From assembly GCA_030067835.1 (NCBI GenBank), contig CP092441.1:2170001-2234000 (forward strand): a stretch of DNA of 64,000 nucleotides, in the 5' to 3' direction. A program made the translations under genes and the position numbers. The notes beneath the pieces were generated by a model. That model did not search any database. It worked only from the letters and a program-made list of their open reading frames with translations, and was not told the origin of the DNA. Numbering within the stretch: the first letter of the stretch is position 1; every line of letters begins with the position of its first letter. This document shows positions 51,227 to 61,094 of the stretch, in pieces. Source of the DNA: Chakrabartyella piscis (GTDB taxonomy: Bacteria; Bacillota; Clostridia; Lachnospirales; Anaerotignaceae).

Positions 51227-53677
51227 TTATTTTTTCACTTTGCGGAAGGTAAAGCCACCTGTTTTCACACCAACAGACACCTTATCGCCACGTCCAATGT
51301 TTCCAAGTAAAAATTCTTCTGCAAACACATCCTCAATCTTGGTTTGGATTGCACGTCTCAGCGGTCTTGCTCCATAAGCCTTATCGTAATTTTCCTCGGC
51401 AATTTTTGCAATTGCTTTGTCTGTGAAATGCAAGGTGATCCCCATATTTTCATTGACACGTTTTGCAAGTGTTTTGGCAAGCAAACCAACGATTTCTGCC
51501 ACTTCCACTTGTGTCAATGGATGGAACACAATGGTATCATCAATACGATTCAAAAACTCTGGTTTGAAGGTTTGTTTCACTTCTTCCATAACCAATTTTT
51601 TCATATGTTGATAGTTTTCTTCTGCTGTTTCGCCACTGGTAAAGCCCAAACGTTTTGGTGTGATGATATTTCTAGCACCTGCATTGGAAGTCATGATGAT
51701 GACTGTATTTTTGAAATCCACAATACGTCCTTGACCATCTGTAATGCGTCCATCATCCAAAACTTGCAACAATACATTGAACACTTCTGGTGCTGCTTTT
51801 TCAATTTCATCAAACAAAATCACAGAATATGGATTTCTTCTGACCTTTTCGCTAAGCTGACCACCCTCTTCATAGCCCACATATCCTGGAGGTGCTCCAA
51901 CCATACGTGACACACTATGTTTCTCCATATATTCCGACATATCAATGCGAATCATAGAAGATTCATTGCCAAAGAGTGCTTCTGCCAATGCTTTGGAAAG
52001 CTCTGTTTTACCAACACCTGTAGGTCCCAAGAATAAGAAGGAACCAATGGGTCTATTGGGGTCTTTGAGCCCTACACGACCTCTACGCACTGCTTTTGCA
52101 ACTGCTTGGATGGCTTCATCCTGACCAATGACACGTTTGTGCAACACTTTCTCCAACTCCATCAAACGCTTGCTTTCTTCTTCTTGCAAGCTTTGCAAAG
52201 GAATTCCTGTCCAACGTGAAACCACTGTTGCCACATCTTCAAAGGTCACTTGGTGTTGGAATGTTTGTTGTTCTGCTTCCCAATCTGCTTTTGCTTGTTC
52301 CAATTTGGCTGCAATTGCCACTTGTTCTTTTTTGATTTTACCTGCTTTTGCAAAAGATTCTTCTTTGATGGCAGCTTCTTTATCCAACTCCATTTGTTCC
52401 AATTTTGCTTCCCACTTTTTCACTTGTGTCGGTGGTACAAAGGTATCCAAACGCAAACGTGATGCCGCTTCATCAATCAAATCAATTGCTTTGTCTGGTA
52501 AGAAACGATCTGCTACATATCGCATAGAAAGACGCACTGCACCTGTGATGGCTTCTTCTGTGATACGCACCTTATGATGCAATTCATATTTTTCTTTGAG
52601 TGCTTGCAACATTACAATTGCTGCTGTTTCTGTTGGTTCTGCCACATCCACAGGTTGGAATCTACGTTCAAATGCTGCATCTTTTTCAATGTGTTTGCGA
52701 TATTCTCCAATTGTGGTGGCACCAATCAACTGCAATTCACCACGAGCAAGGGATGGTTTCAAAATGCTAGATGCATCAATGGCACCTTCTGCACCACCAG
52801 CACCAATAATGGTATGGATTTCATCAACAAATAAGATAATTTCACCATCAGCACGCACTTCATCCAACACCTTTTTCATACGTTCTTCAAATTCACCACG
52901 GTATTTGGAACCAGCCACCATAGAAGATAAATCCAAACTGAAAATCTTCTTATTTTTCAAGATTTCTGGTATGTTGCCTTCTGCAATTTTCATGGCAAGC
53001 CCTTCTACAATTGCAGTTTTGCCAACACCAGGATCACCGATCAAACAAGGGTTGTTTTTCATACGTCTACTGAGCACTTGAATGACACGTTCCATCTCTG
53101 GTTCACGTTCCACAATTGGGTCAAACTCTTGGTTCTTTGCCATTTGTGTCAAATTTCTGCTATACTTTTCCAAGGTTTCCAATGGGCTTTTTTCTTCTTT
53201 TTTCTCTTTGGGACGCATCCCTTTTTCTGATTGCATTTCTGATTCTGTAACGCCAATCATTTGCAACAACCCTTGGTATACCACTTGTCGACTCACATCC
53301 AAATCACGCAAGATGTTGGCTGCAACGCTATCTTCTTCACGAATCAACGCAATTAAAATATGCTCTGTTCCAATCAATTCTGATTGCATGTCTTCTGCTT
53401 CTGTTTCTGCTGCTTCCAAGATGCCCTTTGCTTTTGGAGTGTATCCAATGGTGGCACCCATTCTGGTATGATTGCTTTGCATATTGATCAAATGCTCCAT
53501 CACTTGGTGATACAACACATTCTGTGCTTCCAAGGATTTTGCTGCAATGGAATCTTGCACCAAAGTCAAACCCAGTAAAATATGCTCTGTTCCAATATAC
53601 GAATTCCCCAATTTTGCTGCTGCTTCTTTTGCACGAAATAGGGCTTCTTCTGCTTTTTTTGTATAGTTCATTTCCAC
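51227..53677 (-). CDS. clpC: ATP-dependent Clp protease ATPase subunit ClpC
   Basis: 816 residues, a class I Hsp100. The N-domain (1-145) holds two repeats (TEHILLGLT, TEHILIALI). AAA1 has GDPGVGKTAI, the UVR-like middle is at about 405-440, and AAA2 has GPTGVGKTELSKALAEALFG. The end matches ClpC. It unfolds proteins for ClpP. No ctsR, mcsA or mcsB is beside it. The start is GTG at 53677, with AAGGTGA a few bases upstream; an ATG six bases further is the alternative. Confidence 0.92.
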   Translation of the reverse strand: MEMNYTKKAEEALFRAKEAAAKLGNSYIGTEHILLGLTLVQDSIAAKSLEAQNVLYHQVMEHLINMQSNHTRMGATIGYTPKAKGILEAAETEAEDMQSELIGTEHILIALIREEDSVAANILRDLDVSRQVVYQGLLQMIGVTESEMQSEKGMRPKEKKEEKSPLETLEKYSRNLTQMAKNQEFDPIVEREPEMERVIQVLSRRMKNNPCLIGDPGVGKTAIVEGLAMKIAEGNIPEILKNKKIFSLDLSSMVAGSKYRGEFEERMKKVLDEVRADGEIILFVDEIHTIIGAGGAEGAIDASSILKPSLARGELQLIGATTIGEYRKHIEKDAAFERRFQPVDVAEPTETAAIVMLQALKEKYELHHKVRITEEAITGAVRLSMRYVADRFLPDKAIDLIDEAASRLRLDTFVPPTQVKKWEAKLEQMELDKEAAIKEESFAKAGKIKKEQVAIAAKLEQAKADWEAEQQTFQHQVTFEDVATVVSRWTGIPLQSLQEEESKRLMELEKVLHKRVIGQDEAIQAVAKAVRRGRVGLKDPNRPIGSFLFLGPTGVGKTELSKALAEALFGNESSMIRIDMSEYMEKHSVSRMVGAPPGYVGYEEGGQLSEKVRRNPYSVILFDEIEKAAPEVFNVLLQVLDDGRITDGQGRIVDFKNTVIIMTSNAGARNIITPKRLGFTSGETAEENYQHMKKLVMEEVKQTFKPEFLNRIDDTIVFHPLTQVEVAEIVGLLAKTLAKRVNENMGITLHFTDKAIAKIAEENYDKAYGARPLRRAIQTKIEDVFAEEFLLGNIGRGDKVSVGVKTGGFTFRKVKK

Positions 53678-53691
53678 AAAATCACCTTCCT

Positions 53692-53719
53692 ATTGTAGCC
53701 ATATGGCTTATATTGTCAA
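53692..53719 (-). promoter_or_regulatory. clpC promoter with palindrome in spacer
   Basis: TTGACA (53719-53714), a 16-bp spacer, TACAAT (53697-53692). The spacer contains AGCCATATGGCT (53708-53697), a perfect 12-bp palindrome that shares its last base with the -10. This could be a repressor site; no CtsR box or CIRCE is present. Confidence 0.65.
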
Positions 53720-53869
53720 AATAAAAAAATGTGCTTTTACTTATTATATTATCCACCATTATAATATACAATCAGCAAAAACACAAAGTTCTTTTTCTTA
53801 AGTTTTTATTTTTCCAATTTAGAATGGATATTATTCTGTTGTTTTCCTGTTATTATGCTTATTTTGTGT

Positions 53870-54115
53870 AGTGGCTGTTGATGACGGCAGGAGCAAGCCC
53901 CTGCCCTACAGTTGTGGCATATTTGAACTTTGCGGCTGTTTATGACGGGATGTCGGGGACGCCATCTCCTACAAACATACGCCAACGCACTGTCATTCAG
54001 AGGAGCACAGCGACGAAGAATCCTTGGTTTTGCGGTCGATTCGTGAATCGCCCCTACAAGTGTAATGTATTTAAGGTTTTTATTTTTGTAGGGAGCGATG
54101 CCCTCATCGCTCCGC
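53870..54115. repeat. Composite repeat including the second 185 bp block
   Basis: GGCAGG-N8-CCTGCC-CTACA at about 53886-53911, then bases 53931-54115, aligned base for base with 23555-23739. The final hairpin is TGTAGGGAGCGATG-CCCT-CATCGCTCCG. The 508 bp between clpC and the RluA gene hold no gene. Confidence 0.8.
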
Positions 54116-54185
54116 TGCTACGTCAAATATAAATTTTCTGTATCTTGAAATTTTCCAATACCCATCACTACTCTCTTTGTTGGTT

Positions 54186-54836
54186 TCATTTGAATCCAAA
54201 ACTTTTCCAATCTGGTAAATCCACAAATCGCCAAGGTTTCTTGGTAATAGGATGTTTGCCAGACAAAGAATAGGAATGTAGTGCAATATTGCCACGTACA
54301 CGCAGTTTTTTATTGTACTTCTGGTCTCCATAGATGGGTGTGCCTACCTTTGCCATTTGCACACGAATTTGATGGTGTCTACCAGTTTCCAAGGTGATTT
54401 CTGCCAAAGTCAGCTCCATATCCCCTTGTTTTCCTTCTTCCAACACTTCATAATGCAAAATTGCTTTTTTGGCACCCTTTGTACCTTCTGCCACCACTTC
54501 TGAAAGATTGGTACGCATATTCTTCTTGAGATAATGCACCAAAGTTCCTTTTTTATCAGGCAAATAGCCACACAACACCACTCTATATTTTTTCTCAATT
54601 TGTCCAGATTCCATTTGTTTTGCCAAATTGCCAGCAGATTTTTTGGTTTTGGCAAAAAGCAAAATACCGCCCACAGGTCTATCCAAACGATGGAGCAAAA
54701 ACACCTCTGTTCCACAATGGTTGGTCACTTCTGTGAGCAAATCCATATCCCCTGTTTTGTCTGGTTGGGTTGGCATTCCTTGTGGTTTGGAAACTGCAAT
54801 CATTTCTATATCTTCATAAATCACACGTAAATCCAT
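54186..54836 (-). CDS. RluA family pseudouridine synthase
   Basis: 216 residues. The catalytic Asp is in HRLDRPVGGILLFAKT (about residues 50-65), the family motif II. The KKYRVVLCG and TGRHHQIRVQMA motifs follow. There is no S4 domain, unlike many RluA members, so this is a short form. Target RNA position unknown. It ends at a repeat block and directly follows the amylase gene (one-base gap). Confidence 0.88.
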   Translation of the reverse strand: MDLRVIYEDIEMIAVSKPQGMPTQPDKTGDMDLLTEVTNHCGTEVFLLHRLDRPVGGILLFAKTKKSAGNLAKQMESGQIEKKYRVVLCGYLPDKKGTLVHYLKKNMRTNLSEVVAEGTKGAKKAILHYEVLEEGKQGDMELTLAEITLETGRHHQIRVQMAKVGTPIYGDQKYNKKLRVRGNIALHSYSLSGKHPITKKPWRFVDLPDWKSFGFK

Positions 54837-54837
54837 T

Positions 54838-56841
54838 TTACACTTCCTTCAAAATCATAGCCGATTTTTCTGGCAATTCTATTTGCAAATGACCTGCTTC
54901 CACAACAAACTCCGCTGTTTCCACATGGAATCCATTGATTTTACTGGTCAATAGAGAAATCATACAGCTTTGTTCTTCCACTTCCATTTGCCAAACAGGA
55001 ATGCTCACTTCCTTCTTTTCTTCACAATTGTTGATGAGAATTAAGCATTTATTTTCTTCTATAAAACGTCCATATGCAAGAATGCCTTCTTCACCAGACA
55101 AGCCCTTCAAAGAACCATGTCTTAGTGCTTTGTTTTCTTTGCGAATGCGAATACATTCCTTATGGAAATCAATCAAACTTTGGTCTTCTGCGCCCCAAGG
55201 GTATGTTTTTCTGTTGTCTGGATCTGTCCAACCAGCAACACCTGCTTCATCCCCATAATAAATGGTTGGAGAACCCACCCATGTCATTTGCAACAAAACC
55301 GCTTCACGCATCACTTCTTTGCGAATGCCTTCTATTGCTGCTGCACTGCCTGCTGTATGGAGTCTACCTACTTTGCCATTGGTTCTCGTTAAGAATCTGG
55401 AATGGTCATGGTTAGATAATTCATTCATTGCCAAATAAATGGATTGTACAGGCAATTTTCCTGTTTGGTATGACATGCTACCCCAGAAAACAGCTGTGTT
55501 GTTGTACATATTATCTCTGCGTTCTTCACTATGTTTGGAAACACCTGTCAAAAACCATGTCACAGGTTCCATAAATGCATCGTAATTCATGATGCTATCC
55601 CATTCATCGCCACCAAGCCAGTCCATGGCATCTCCATAATGCTCTGCCAAAATCACCGCTTCTGGATTTGCTTGTTTCACTCGTTTGTTAAATTTTTTCC
55701 AAAATTCATGGTTGTATTCTCTGGTGTTGCCCAAGTCTGCTGCCACATCCAAACGCCAACCATCGGCATTGAAGGGTTCTGACACCCATTTCTCACCAAT
55801 ACGCAAAATTTCTTCTTCCAATTCTTTGCAATGTTCCATATTGAGTTTTGGATGATTTTTATGACCCCACCAACCATCGTAGGTGCCATCTTCGTTCCAG
55901 TAGAAATAGTCATGATATGGGCTTTCTTCATTTTCCAAAGCACCATCACCATAAATGCCTTCACCATCCAACCATTTGTGAAATGCACCACAGTGATTGA
56001 ACACACCATCCACCACCACACGCATACCTCGACTATGCGCTTCTTTCACCAAGTCTGCAAACAATTGATTGCTTGCTTCCAAATTTTCTTTGTTTGTTAC
56101 AATTTCTGCATATGTTTGTGGTTTGCCATCTTCTCTTGGAAAAATCACACCCAAATGTGGGTCTACATAATCGTAATCCCCAATATCGTATTTGTGATTG
56201 CTAGGAGATACAAAAATAGGGTTTAGATACAAAACTTCGATACCCAAATCTTCCAAATAATCCAACTTTTGCAGAATCCCTTGCAAATCACCACCATAGA
56301 AATGACGATAATCTCCATCTACAGGATCGTCAAGCCATGCTTCTTTTTGCATGACTTCTTCTTTCAAGTATTCATACTCTCCAGTGTACACATCATTTGT
56401 CACATCCCCATTACAGAAACGATCTGGGAAGATTTGATACATGATAGCACTCTTTGCCCAATCCGGTGTTTGGAAATCCTTCACAATGGTAAACCAACCT
56501 TCTGGACTATAAAAATCAAATGCACCATATTTTGTGTAATATAAAGTAGCATCTTCTGTTTGTACACGGAAATAATATGAAATATTGCGATCTGTTGGAG
56601 GAAGCTCCACCATATAATATGTGAAACAACCGCTATGTGTTTCCACCTTCATGGGACGTTCACTTTTTTCTGTACACAAAAAAGCAGATGAGATGGTTTT
56701 ATATCCTGTCCGCAATCGTATGAAAATAGAGTCCTCTTTTGTGGGCTCTACTGGTATTCTATAAAATTCTGATTCATCGCTAAACAAAGCCTCTTTGTAG
56801 AACATCGGCTCACTGCCCAAAGCGAATTTCTTTTCTTGCAT
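54838..56841 (-). CDS. Alpha-amylase family glycoside hydrolase (neopullulanase/cyclomaltodextrinase-like)
   Basis: 667 residues, GH13_20-like. An N-terminal CBM34-type domain (about 1-120) leads. The catalytic barrel contains MYQIFPDRFCNGD near residue 133, VVVDGVFNHCG (region I), DGWRLDVAAD (region II, nucleophile Asp), VILAEHYGDA (region III, acid Glu) and LSNHDHSRFL (region IV). It cleaves alpha-glucans or cyclodextrins; no signal peptide, so intracellular. The ATG at 56841 follows GGGAAGGTG. A strong promoter is present. Confidence 0.92.
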   Translation of the reverse strand: MQEKKFALGSEPMFYKEALFSDESEFYRIPVEPTKEDSIFIRLRTGYKTISSAFLCTEKSERPMKVETHSGCFTYYMVELPPTDRNISYYFRVQTEDATLYYTKYGAFDFYSPEGWFTIVKDFQTPDWAKSAIMYQIFPDRFCNGDVTNDVYTGEYEYLKEEVMQKEAWLDDPVDGDYRHFYGGDLQGILQKLDYLEDLGIEVLYLNPIFVSPSNHKYDIGDYDYVDPHLGVIFPREDGKPQTYAEIVTNKENLEASNQLFADLVKEAHSRGMRVVVDGVFNHCGAFHKWLDGEGIYGDGALENEESPYHDYFYWNEDGTYDGWWGHKNHPKLNMEHCKELEEEILRIGEKWVSEPFNADGWRLDVAADLGNTREYNHEFWKKFNKRVKQANPEAVILAEHYGDAMDWLGGDEWDSIMNYDAFMEPVTWFLTGVSKHSEERRDNMYNNTAVFWGSMSYQTGKLPVQSIYLAMNELSNHDHSRFLTRTNGKVGRLHTAGSAAAIEGIRKEVMREAVLLQMTWVGSPTIYYGDEAGVAGWTDPDNRKTYPWGAEDQSLIDFHKECIRIRKENKALRHGSLKGLSGEEGILAYGRFIEENKCLILINNCEEKKEVSIPVWQMEVEEQSCMISLLTSKINGFHVETAEFVVEAGHLQIELPEKSAMILKEV

Positions 56842-56917
56842 TTTGCACCTTCCCAACTAAAATTCGGGTAAAATTTCCTGTTTTTCCCAATTCCTTATTT
56901 TTTGCAACACTAAGAAT

Positions 56918-56947
56918 AGTATACCTGTTTTTTGTACATTATGTCAA
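56918..56947 (-). promoter_or_regulatory. Promoter of the amylase gene
   Basis: TTGACA (56947-56942), an 18-bp spacer, then TATACT (56923-56918), about 77 bp before the ATG. Confidence 0.75.
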
Positions 56948-56992
56948 ATAAAACCCTAGAAAAACCTGAAAAAAGTCTATTTTTCCATACGA

Positions 56993-57023
56993 AAAAGGAC
57001 AGTCTGCCGATGACTGTCCTTTT
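56993..57023. terminator. Bidirectional terminator
   Basis: AAAAGGACAGT / ACTGTCCTTTT, an 11-bp perfect stem with a 9-nt loop; the minus-strand T-run suits the BofC-like gene upstream of it. Confidence 0.8.
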
Positions 57024-57218
57024 CCAAAAAGAGAAGGTGTTTCTTATTTGGGGTTTTATACGAAAATTCGTATACATGAAAATATTGGGGAGTTTTCACA
57101 AACCCATTATAGCACGTGGGACAAATTATGTCTAGTGATTTTTTTAACTTTTTTAAATAAAGTATACAAAAAACGTTATTTTTTTCTCAATATATCTACG
57201 AAAAATTCATTTTACAGA

Positions 57219-57770
57219 TTAGCTTACAAAATCTGACAACAATTTGATGAGATTCTCTTCTCCATAGACATAAATTCCTTCTTGCAATTGTTTTTGTTCA
57301 CGCTCTGGTAGGACTGCAATTGGAATAGACGTTTTTTCTTTCATCTCCAATTTCATATCTTCATTTTCATAGAACAAAGTGACACATCCATCATAAATTG
57401 CCAAAAGATATACCTCATCGCTCTTTTTTTCAATTTTACAACGCAGAATCACTTTATCTGGTGAAAACAAAATCAATTGCCAATTGGGGTATATGCTTTC
57501 CAATTGCTCTCTGGTCAATCCAACCAAAAAATCTGGTGTCACCTCCTGTTGTTCTTTTAAGGTATGATCCTTCGTATAATAATATTGATAAATCAATTGT
57601 CCATCTGTTGCAATGGTATTTGTCTTTTGATTCACCTCCATAGATTCTTCCAAGGTAATCTCCATTGGTTCTTCTGCCACCATATCTTGGGTACCACGTC
57701 CATAGAAATAACCAATGCATGTACTTAAGAAAAAACTGAGAATTGCCACTAGTATGGTTTTCTTCTTCAT
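57219..57770 (-). CDS. BofC C-terminal-domain-like membrane-anchored protein
   Basis: 183 residues with an N-terminal signal anchor (3-25), so most of the protein lies outside the membrane. The central part, QYYYTKDHTLKEQQEVTPDF through LYLLAIYDGCVTLFYEN-like residues, follows the pattern of the BofC C-terminal domain (PF08955), seen in forespore control of sigma-K processing in Bacillus. The family call is tentative and the N-terminal BofC domain is not obvious. GAGGTGG precedes the ATG at 57770. Confidence 0.6.
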   Translation of the reverse strand: MKKKTILVAILSFFLSTCIGYFYGRGTQDMVAEEPMEITLEESMEVNQKTNTIATDGQLIYQYYYTKDHTLKEQQEVTPDFLVGLTREQLESIYPNWQLILFSPDKVILRCKIEKKSDEVYLLAIYDGCVTLFYENEDMKLEMKEKTSIPIAVLPEREQKQLQEGIYVYGEENLIKLLSDFVS

Positions 57771-57990
57771 ATATTCCACCTCAATGAGAGTATGGACAAT
57801 TTTTACCAATTCTATACAAAGAACATATGTATTTCCTGAAATTCCCACGCATTTTTAATGTGAATTTGATGTAAAGTTTCTTGTATTGCCCTTTATTGTA
57901 TGATACACTTACCTCTGTAGGAACATTTCTTGAAACTTTTGGCTTACATTGAAAGCCAATCATATATTGAAACGAAAGGACGTATGCTCT

Positions 57991-58521
57991 GTGCAAAAAG
58001 CACTATTTTCCAGCAGAAATTTTTCACTGCCAAGTAACGACGATATGATTACAGAATTTTATAGCTGTATTTCTGATTTGCTCCAAAATGAACGAGTACA
58101 AAAATTAGATGAACATGTGCAACATTGTGATACAAGCCGTTTGCAACACTGCATCAATGTATCCTATTATAGTTTCCGATTGAGCTATGCTTTGGGTTGG
58201 GATTACAAATCTGCTACACGTGCTGGTTTGCTCCACGATTTGTATTTTTACGATTGGCGTACCAACCATAAAAAAAGAAGCTATCACGCTGACTGGCACC
58301 CTCGTGTTGCCCTAGACAATGCACGTAAGATTACTTCCCTCAACAAAGTGGAACAAGATGCAATCCTCAAACATATGTGGCCATGTACTATGGTACCCCC
58401 TAGATACAAAGAATCTTATGTGGTGACTGCTGTAGATAAAATGACTGCGATTATGGAAATTTCTGAAAAGCTATACAATCGTTATATTTGGCGTAGAGTT
58501 GCTGTTTCTGCTAAAGTTTAA
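57991..58521 (+). CDS. HD domain protein
   Basis: About 176 residues. The HD-type motif set is visible: H in LQHCINVSYYSFRLS, H-D in LLHDLYFYDW, H in HADWHP, and a later D in AVDKMTAIMEI. HD proteins are metal-dependent phosphohydrolases; this compact version has no added domain. Start uncertain: GTG at 57991 has AAAGGA ten bases upstream, TTG at 57949 has no SD, ATG at 58045 is downstream. Divergent from the BofC-like gene. Confidence 0.78.
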   Translation: MQKALFSSRNFSLPSNDDMITEFYSCISDLLQNERVQKLDEHVQHCDTSRLQHCINVSYYSFRLSYALGWDYKSATRAGLLHDLYFYDWRTNHKKRSYHADWHPRVALDNARKITSLNKVEQDAILKHMWPCTMVPPRYKESYVVTAVDKMTAIMEISEKLYNRYIWRRVAVSAKV

Positions 58522-58536
58522 TCTCAAATATAAAAG

Positions 58537-58573
58537 AACCGTAAGTACATTTGTCAGTGTACCTACGGTTTTT
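58537..58573. terminator. Bidirectional terminator
   Basis: AACCGTAAGTACA / TGTACCTACGGTT, a 13-bp near-perfect stem with T-run, between convergent HD and MFS genes. Confidence 0.85.
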
Positions 58574-58583
58574 CTTTGTTTAT

Positions 58584-59786
58584 TTATTCTATTACTTCCA
58601 TTGGACGTACAAATCGTCTGCTGACCACCAATGCAATACAAAACAACACCAATGTCACATAAATCACATTTGTATAGGAACCTGTTTTTGCAATGACAAA
58701 AGCACTGATTTGGTTGCCTGTCAGACCTGCCACTGCCCATGCAGATAAAGACAAACCATGAATTTTACTGACATTCTTCATGCCAAAACAATCAGATAGT
58801 ACTGGTGGCAAACAACTGAATCCTCCACCATAACAAGCATTGATCAGTAGAATCATCGCCACCACCAAAGCCACAATTTGATGCTCAATTGCGCCAAATG
58901 CAGCAACACCAGCACAGATGGCAATGGATATCAATAATATGATACGAAATACAAGACTTCGCATTTGCAATTTATCGGATACTGCTGAAAATGCCACACG
59001 TCCCAATACATTAAAGGCTGCACTCAAAGAAGATATGATGGCAATGGTACCAACGCCTACACCCATAGCCAAAAGAATGCTTTTTTCTTGGGAAATGATG
59101 GCAAGTCCACAAGAGATATTGATGTAAAACACAAACCAAATGCTGACAAACACTGGATTTTGGAACATTGTCTTGTTGTTGAAATTGGTTTTTTCTTTGG
59201 ATTCTGACCAACCTTTTGGTTTTTGAATCAACCAATGCCCCAATAACATAGAACACAAAGAAATGCCACCTAGGATATAGAACATCACTTCCAAGCCAAC
59301 AGCATCCATCAAATACACCATAACTGGACTTGCAATAACCTTTGCCAGACCAAAACCTGCAACTGCAATGCCTGTGCCAAGACCTTTGTTTTTGGCAAAC
59401 CACAGCATCAAGGTTTTCACAGGTGTCAAATATCCAAGCCCCAAACCAATTCCCATAATGATACCATAGGATATGTAGATTCCAATTAGGGATTGCAGTC
59501 GAATGCAAATGCCAGTTCCAATCATACCAAGGGTAAAGAACATTGCCGATAGCAGTGATGATCGTTTGATATCACGTTCCACAATATCTCCTGCCAAAAA
59601 TGCAGACATACCCAAACAAAAAATTGCCAAACTAAATGCCCATTCTACCTGACCATTGGTTGCGCCAATTTGCATTGCAATTTCTGCTTTGATCAATGAC
59701 CAACAATAAACCGTTCCAATACAGCAGTGAATCAATAACGCCGGAATTGCAGCTCGCATCCATTTGTTTTCCAACATAGCCTTCAT
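58584..59786 (-). CDS. MFS transporter, OFA (oxalate/formate antiporter-like) family
   Basis: 400 residues with twelve predicted membrane helices. The N-terminal helix HCCIGTVYCWSLIKAEI and the GIGLGLGYLTPVKTLMLWFAKNKGLGTGIAVAGFG region are OFA hallmarks. The substrate is an organic anion; oxalate, formate, lactate and others are known for this family. AAGGAG precedes the ATG at 59786; the frame extending to 59810 lacks one. Confidence 0.88.
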   Translation of the reverse strand: MKAMLENKWMRAAIPALLIHCCIGTVYCWSLIKAEIAMQIGATNGQVEWAFSLAIFCLGMSAFLAGDIVERDIKRSSLLSAMFFTLGMIGTGICIRLQSLIGIYISYGIIMGIGLGLGYLTPVKTLMLWFAKNKGLGTGIAVAGFGLAKVIASPVMVYLMDAVGLEVMFYILGGISLCSMLLGHWLIQKPKGWSESKEKTNFNNKTMFQNPVFVSIWFVFYINISCGLAIISQEKSILLAMGVGVGTIAIISSLSAAFNVLGRVAFSAVSDKLQMRSLVFRIILLISIAICAGVAAFGAIEHQIVALVVAMILLINACYGGGFSCLPPVLSDCFGMKNVSKIHGLSLSAWAVAGLTGNQISAFVIAKTGSYTNVIYVTLVLFCIALVVSRRFVRPMEVIE

Positions 59787-59905
59787 GATCAATCTCCTTT
59801 TGTCATCCAATTAGAATATATACCATATATGTAGTTAGAAGCAAATTATAACACAACATATTGTGTTTTTACAAGAAGAAAATTGTGTTTTTTTGAAAAA
59901 TATAA

Positions 59906-59932
59906 AATCCCCCATCCAGTAGATGAGGGACT
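59906..59932 (-). terminator. Terminator after the M29 aminopeptidase gene
   Basis: On the minus strand TCCCTCATC / GATGGGGGA stem followed by TTTTATATTTTTC. Confidence 0.75.
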
Positions 59933-59942
59933 TCAATTTAAG

Positions 59943-61067
59943 TTATTTTTTTTTGATGAATTCGTCTTTGAATTCACCATTTTCATAGAACAAAATACCA
60001 TCAATATAGATTTTACCACCATCACGCATACTGGTGATCATATCCCAATGGATGGAAGATTCGTTTTTGCCACCTGCTTCTTGGAAGGATTCTCCAATTG
60101 CCATATGGACAGAACCACCAATTTTTTCGTCAAACAAAATATTCTTGGAATGTTGTTGAATACCATAGTTGGTACCAATTGCCACTTCTCCAAAGAATCT
60201 GGAACCTGCGTCTGTATCAATATAGGACATCAACTCTGGAAGCATATCCATATTTTTGCAAGTTACACCCACAATTTTACCATCTTTCACATCCAAACGA
60301 ACATTTTCAAATTCATTGCCATTCATAATGGAAGGATATGAGAAGGTAATGTATCCATTGATGTTATCTTCTTCTGGTGATGTGAATACTTCGCCATCTG
60401 GGAAGTTTTCTTTGCCACAGCAATTGATCCATTTGCGACCCTTGATCCCCACACGAATATCCGTATCCTTTGTGATGATGTGCAATTCTTCATGTCCATC
60501 TAAGAAATCCACCCATTTGTCTTGCAATGCTTCGATTTCACACCATTTGGCAACAGGATCTGCTTCGTACAAGTACCCTGCTCTATATACAAACTCTTCG
60601 TATTCATCTAAGCTCATACCTGCATTTTGAGCATCTCCATTGGTTGGGAATTGGGTGCCACACCAACGCAAAGAACCATCACCCATACGTTTGGAATAGA
60701 TTTTACGATTTTCTTTGTTTGCAAGACGACGTTGTTTCAATTTTTCACCTGCAATACTTTGGAAGGTTTTCACATTGGCAGTACCCCAAGCACTCAGCCA
60801 AACATCACTGGAAGCACACGCACCAAAGCGAATGTTTTCCTTTGCATATTGTTCTTCTGAACCGTTTTTTAAAACCTCTGCGTCCACTTCTGGCACATCG
60901 ATATAGTATTCCACAATGCCACCAGCTTTGGTTGCTGCTTTTGCCACTGCTTTGACAAATGGCAATGCACAATCTTCCGCAGAAATGGCAACCCTATCAC
61001 CAGCTTTCACACCAGTGGAATAGTTGACCAATACTTCTGCTAATTTTTCTAGTCTATCATCTTTCAT
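59943..61067 (-). CDS. M29 family metallo-aminopeptidase (AmpS/PepS type)
   Basis: 374 residues. The C-terminal half carries the family's metal and catalytic motifs: EEDNINGYITFSYPS, the Glu in SRFFGEVAIGTN, and HWDMITSMRDGGKIYIDG near the end. M29 enzymes remove N-terminal residues of peptides in the cytosol. AAGGAG precedes the ATG at 61067; a longer frame to 61166 lies over a repeat. Confidence 0.9.
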   Translation of the reverse strand: MKDDRLEKLAEVLVNYSTGVKAGDRVAISAEDCALPFVKAVAKAATKAGGIVEYYIDVPEVDAEVLKNGSEEQYAKENIRFGACASSDVWLSAWGTANVKTFQSIAGEKLKQRRLANKENRKIYSKRMGDGSLRWCGTQFPTNGDAQNAGMSLDEYEEFVYRAGYLYEADPVAKWCEIEALQDKWVDFLDGHEELHIITKDTDIRVGIKGRKWINCCGKENFPDGEVFTSPEEDNINGYITFSYPSIMNGNEFENVRLDVKDGKIVGVTCKNMDMLPELMSYIDTDAGSRFFGEVAIGTNYGIQQHSKNILFDEKIGGSVHMAIGESFQEAGGKNESSIHWDMITSMRDGGKIYIDGILFYENGEFKDEFIKKK

Positions 61068-61094
61068 ATGGTATCTCCTTTTTCTTTGTTTTTT

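Noticed and set aside
53678-53760. CtsR operator or second CIRCE before clpC
   Set aside because: Neither the GGTCAAA direct repeat nor TTAGCACTC-N9-GAGTGCTAA is present.
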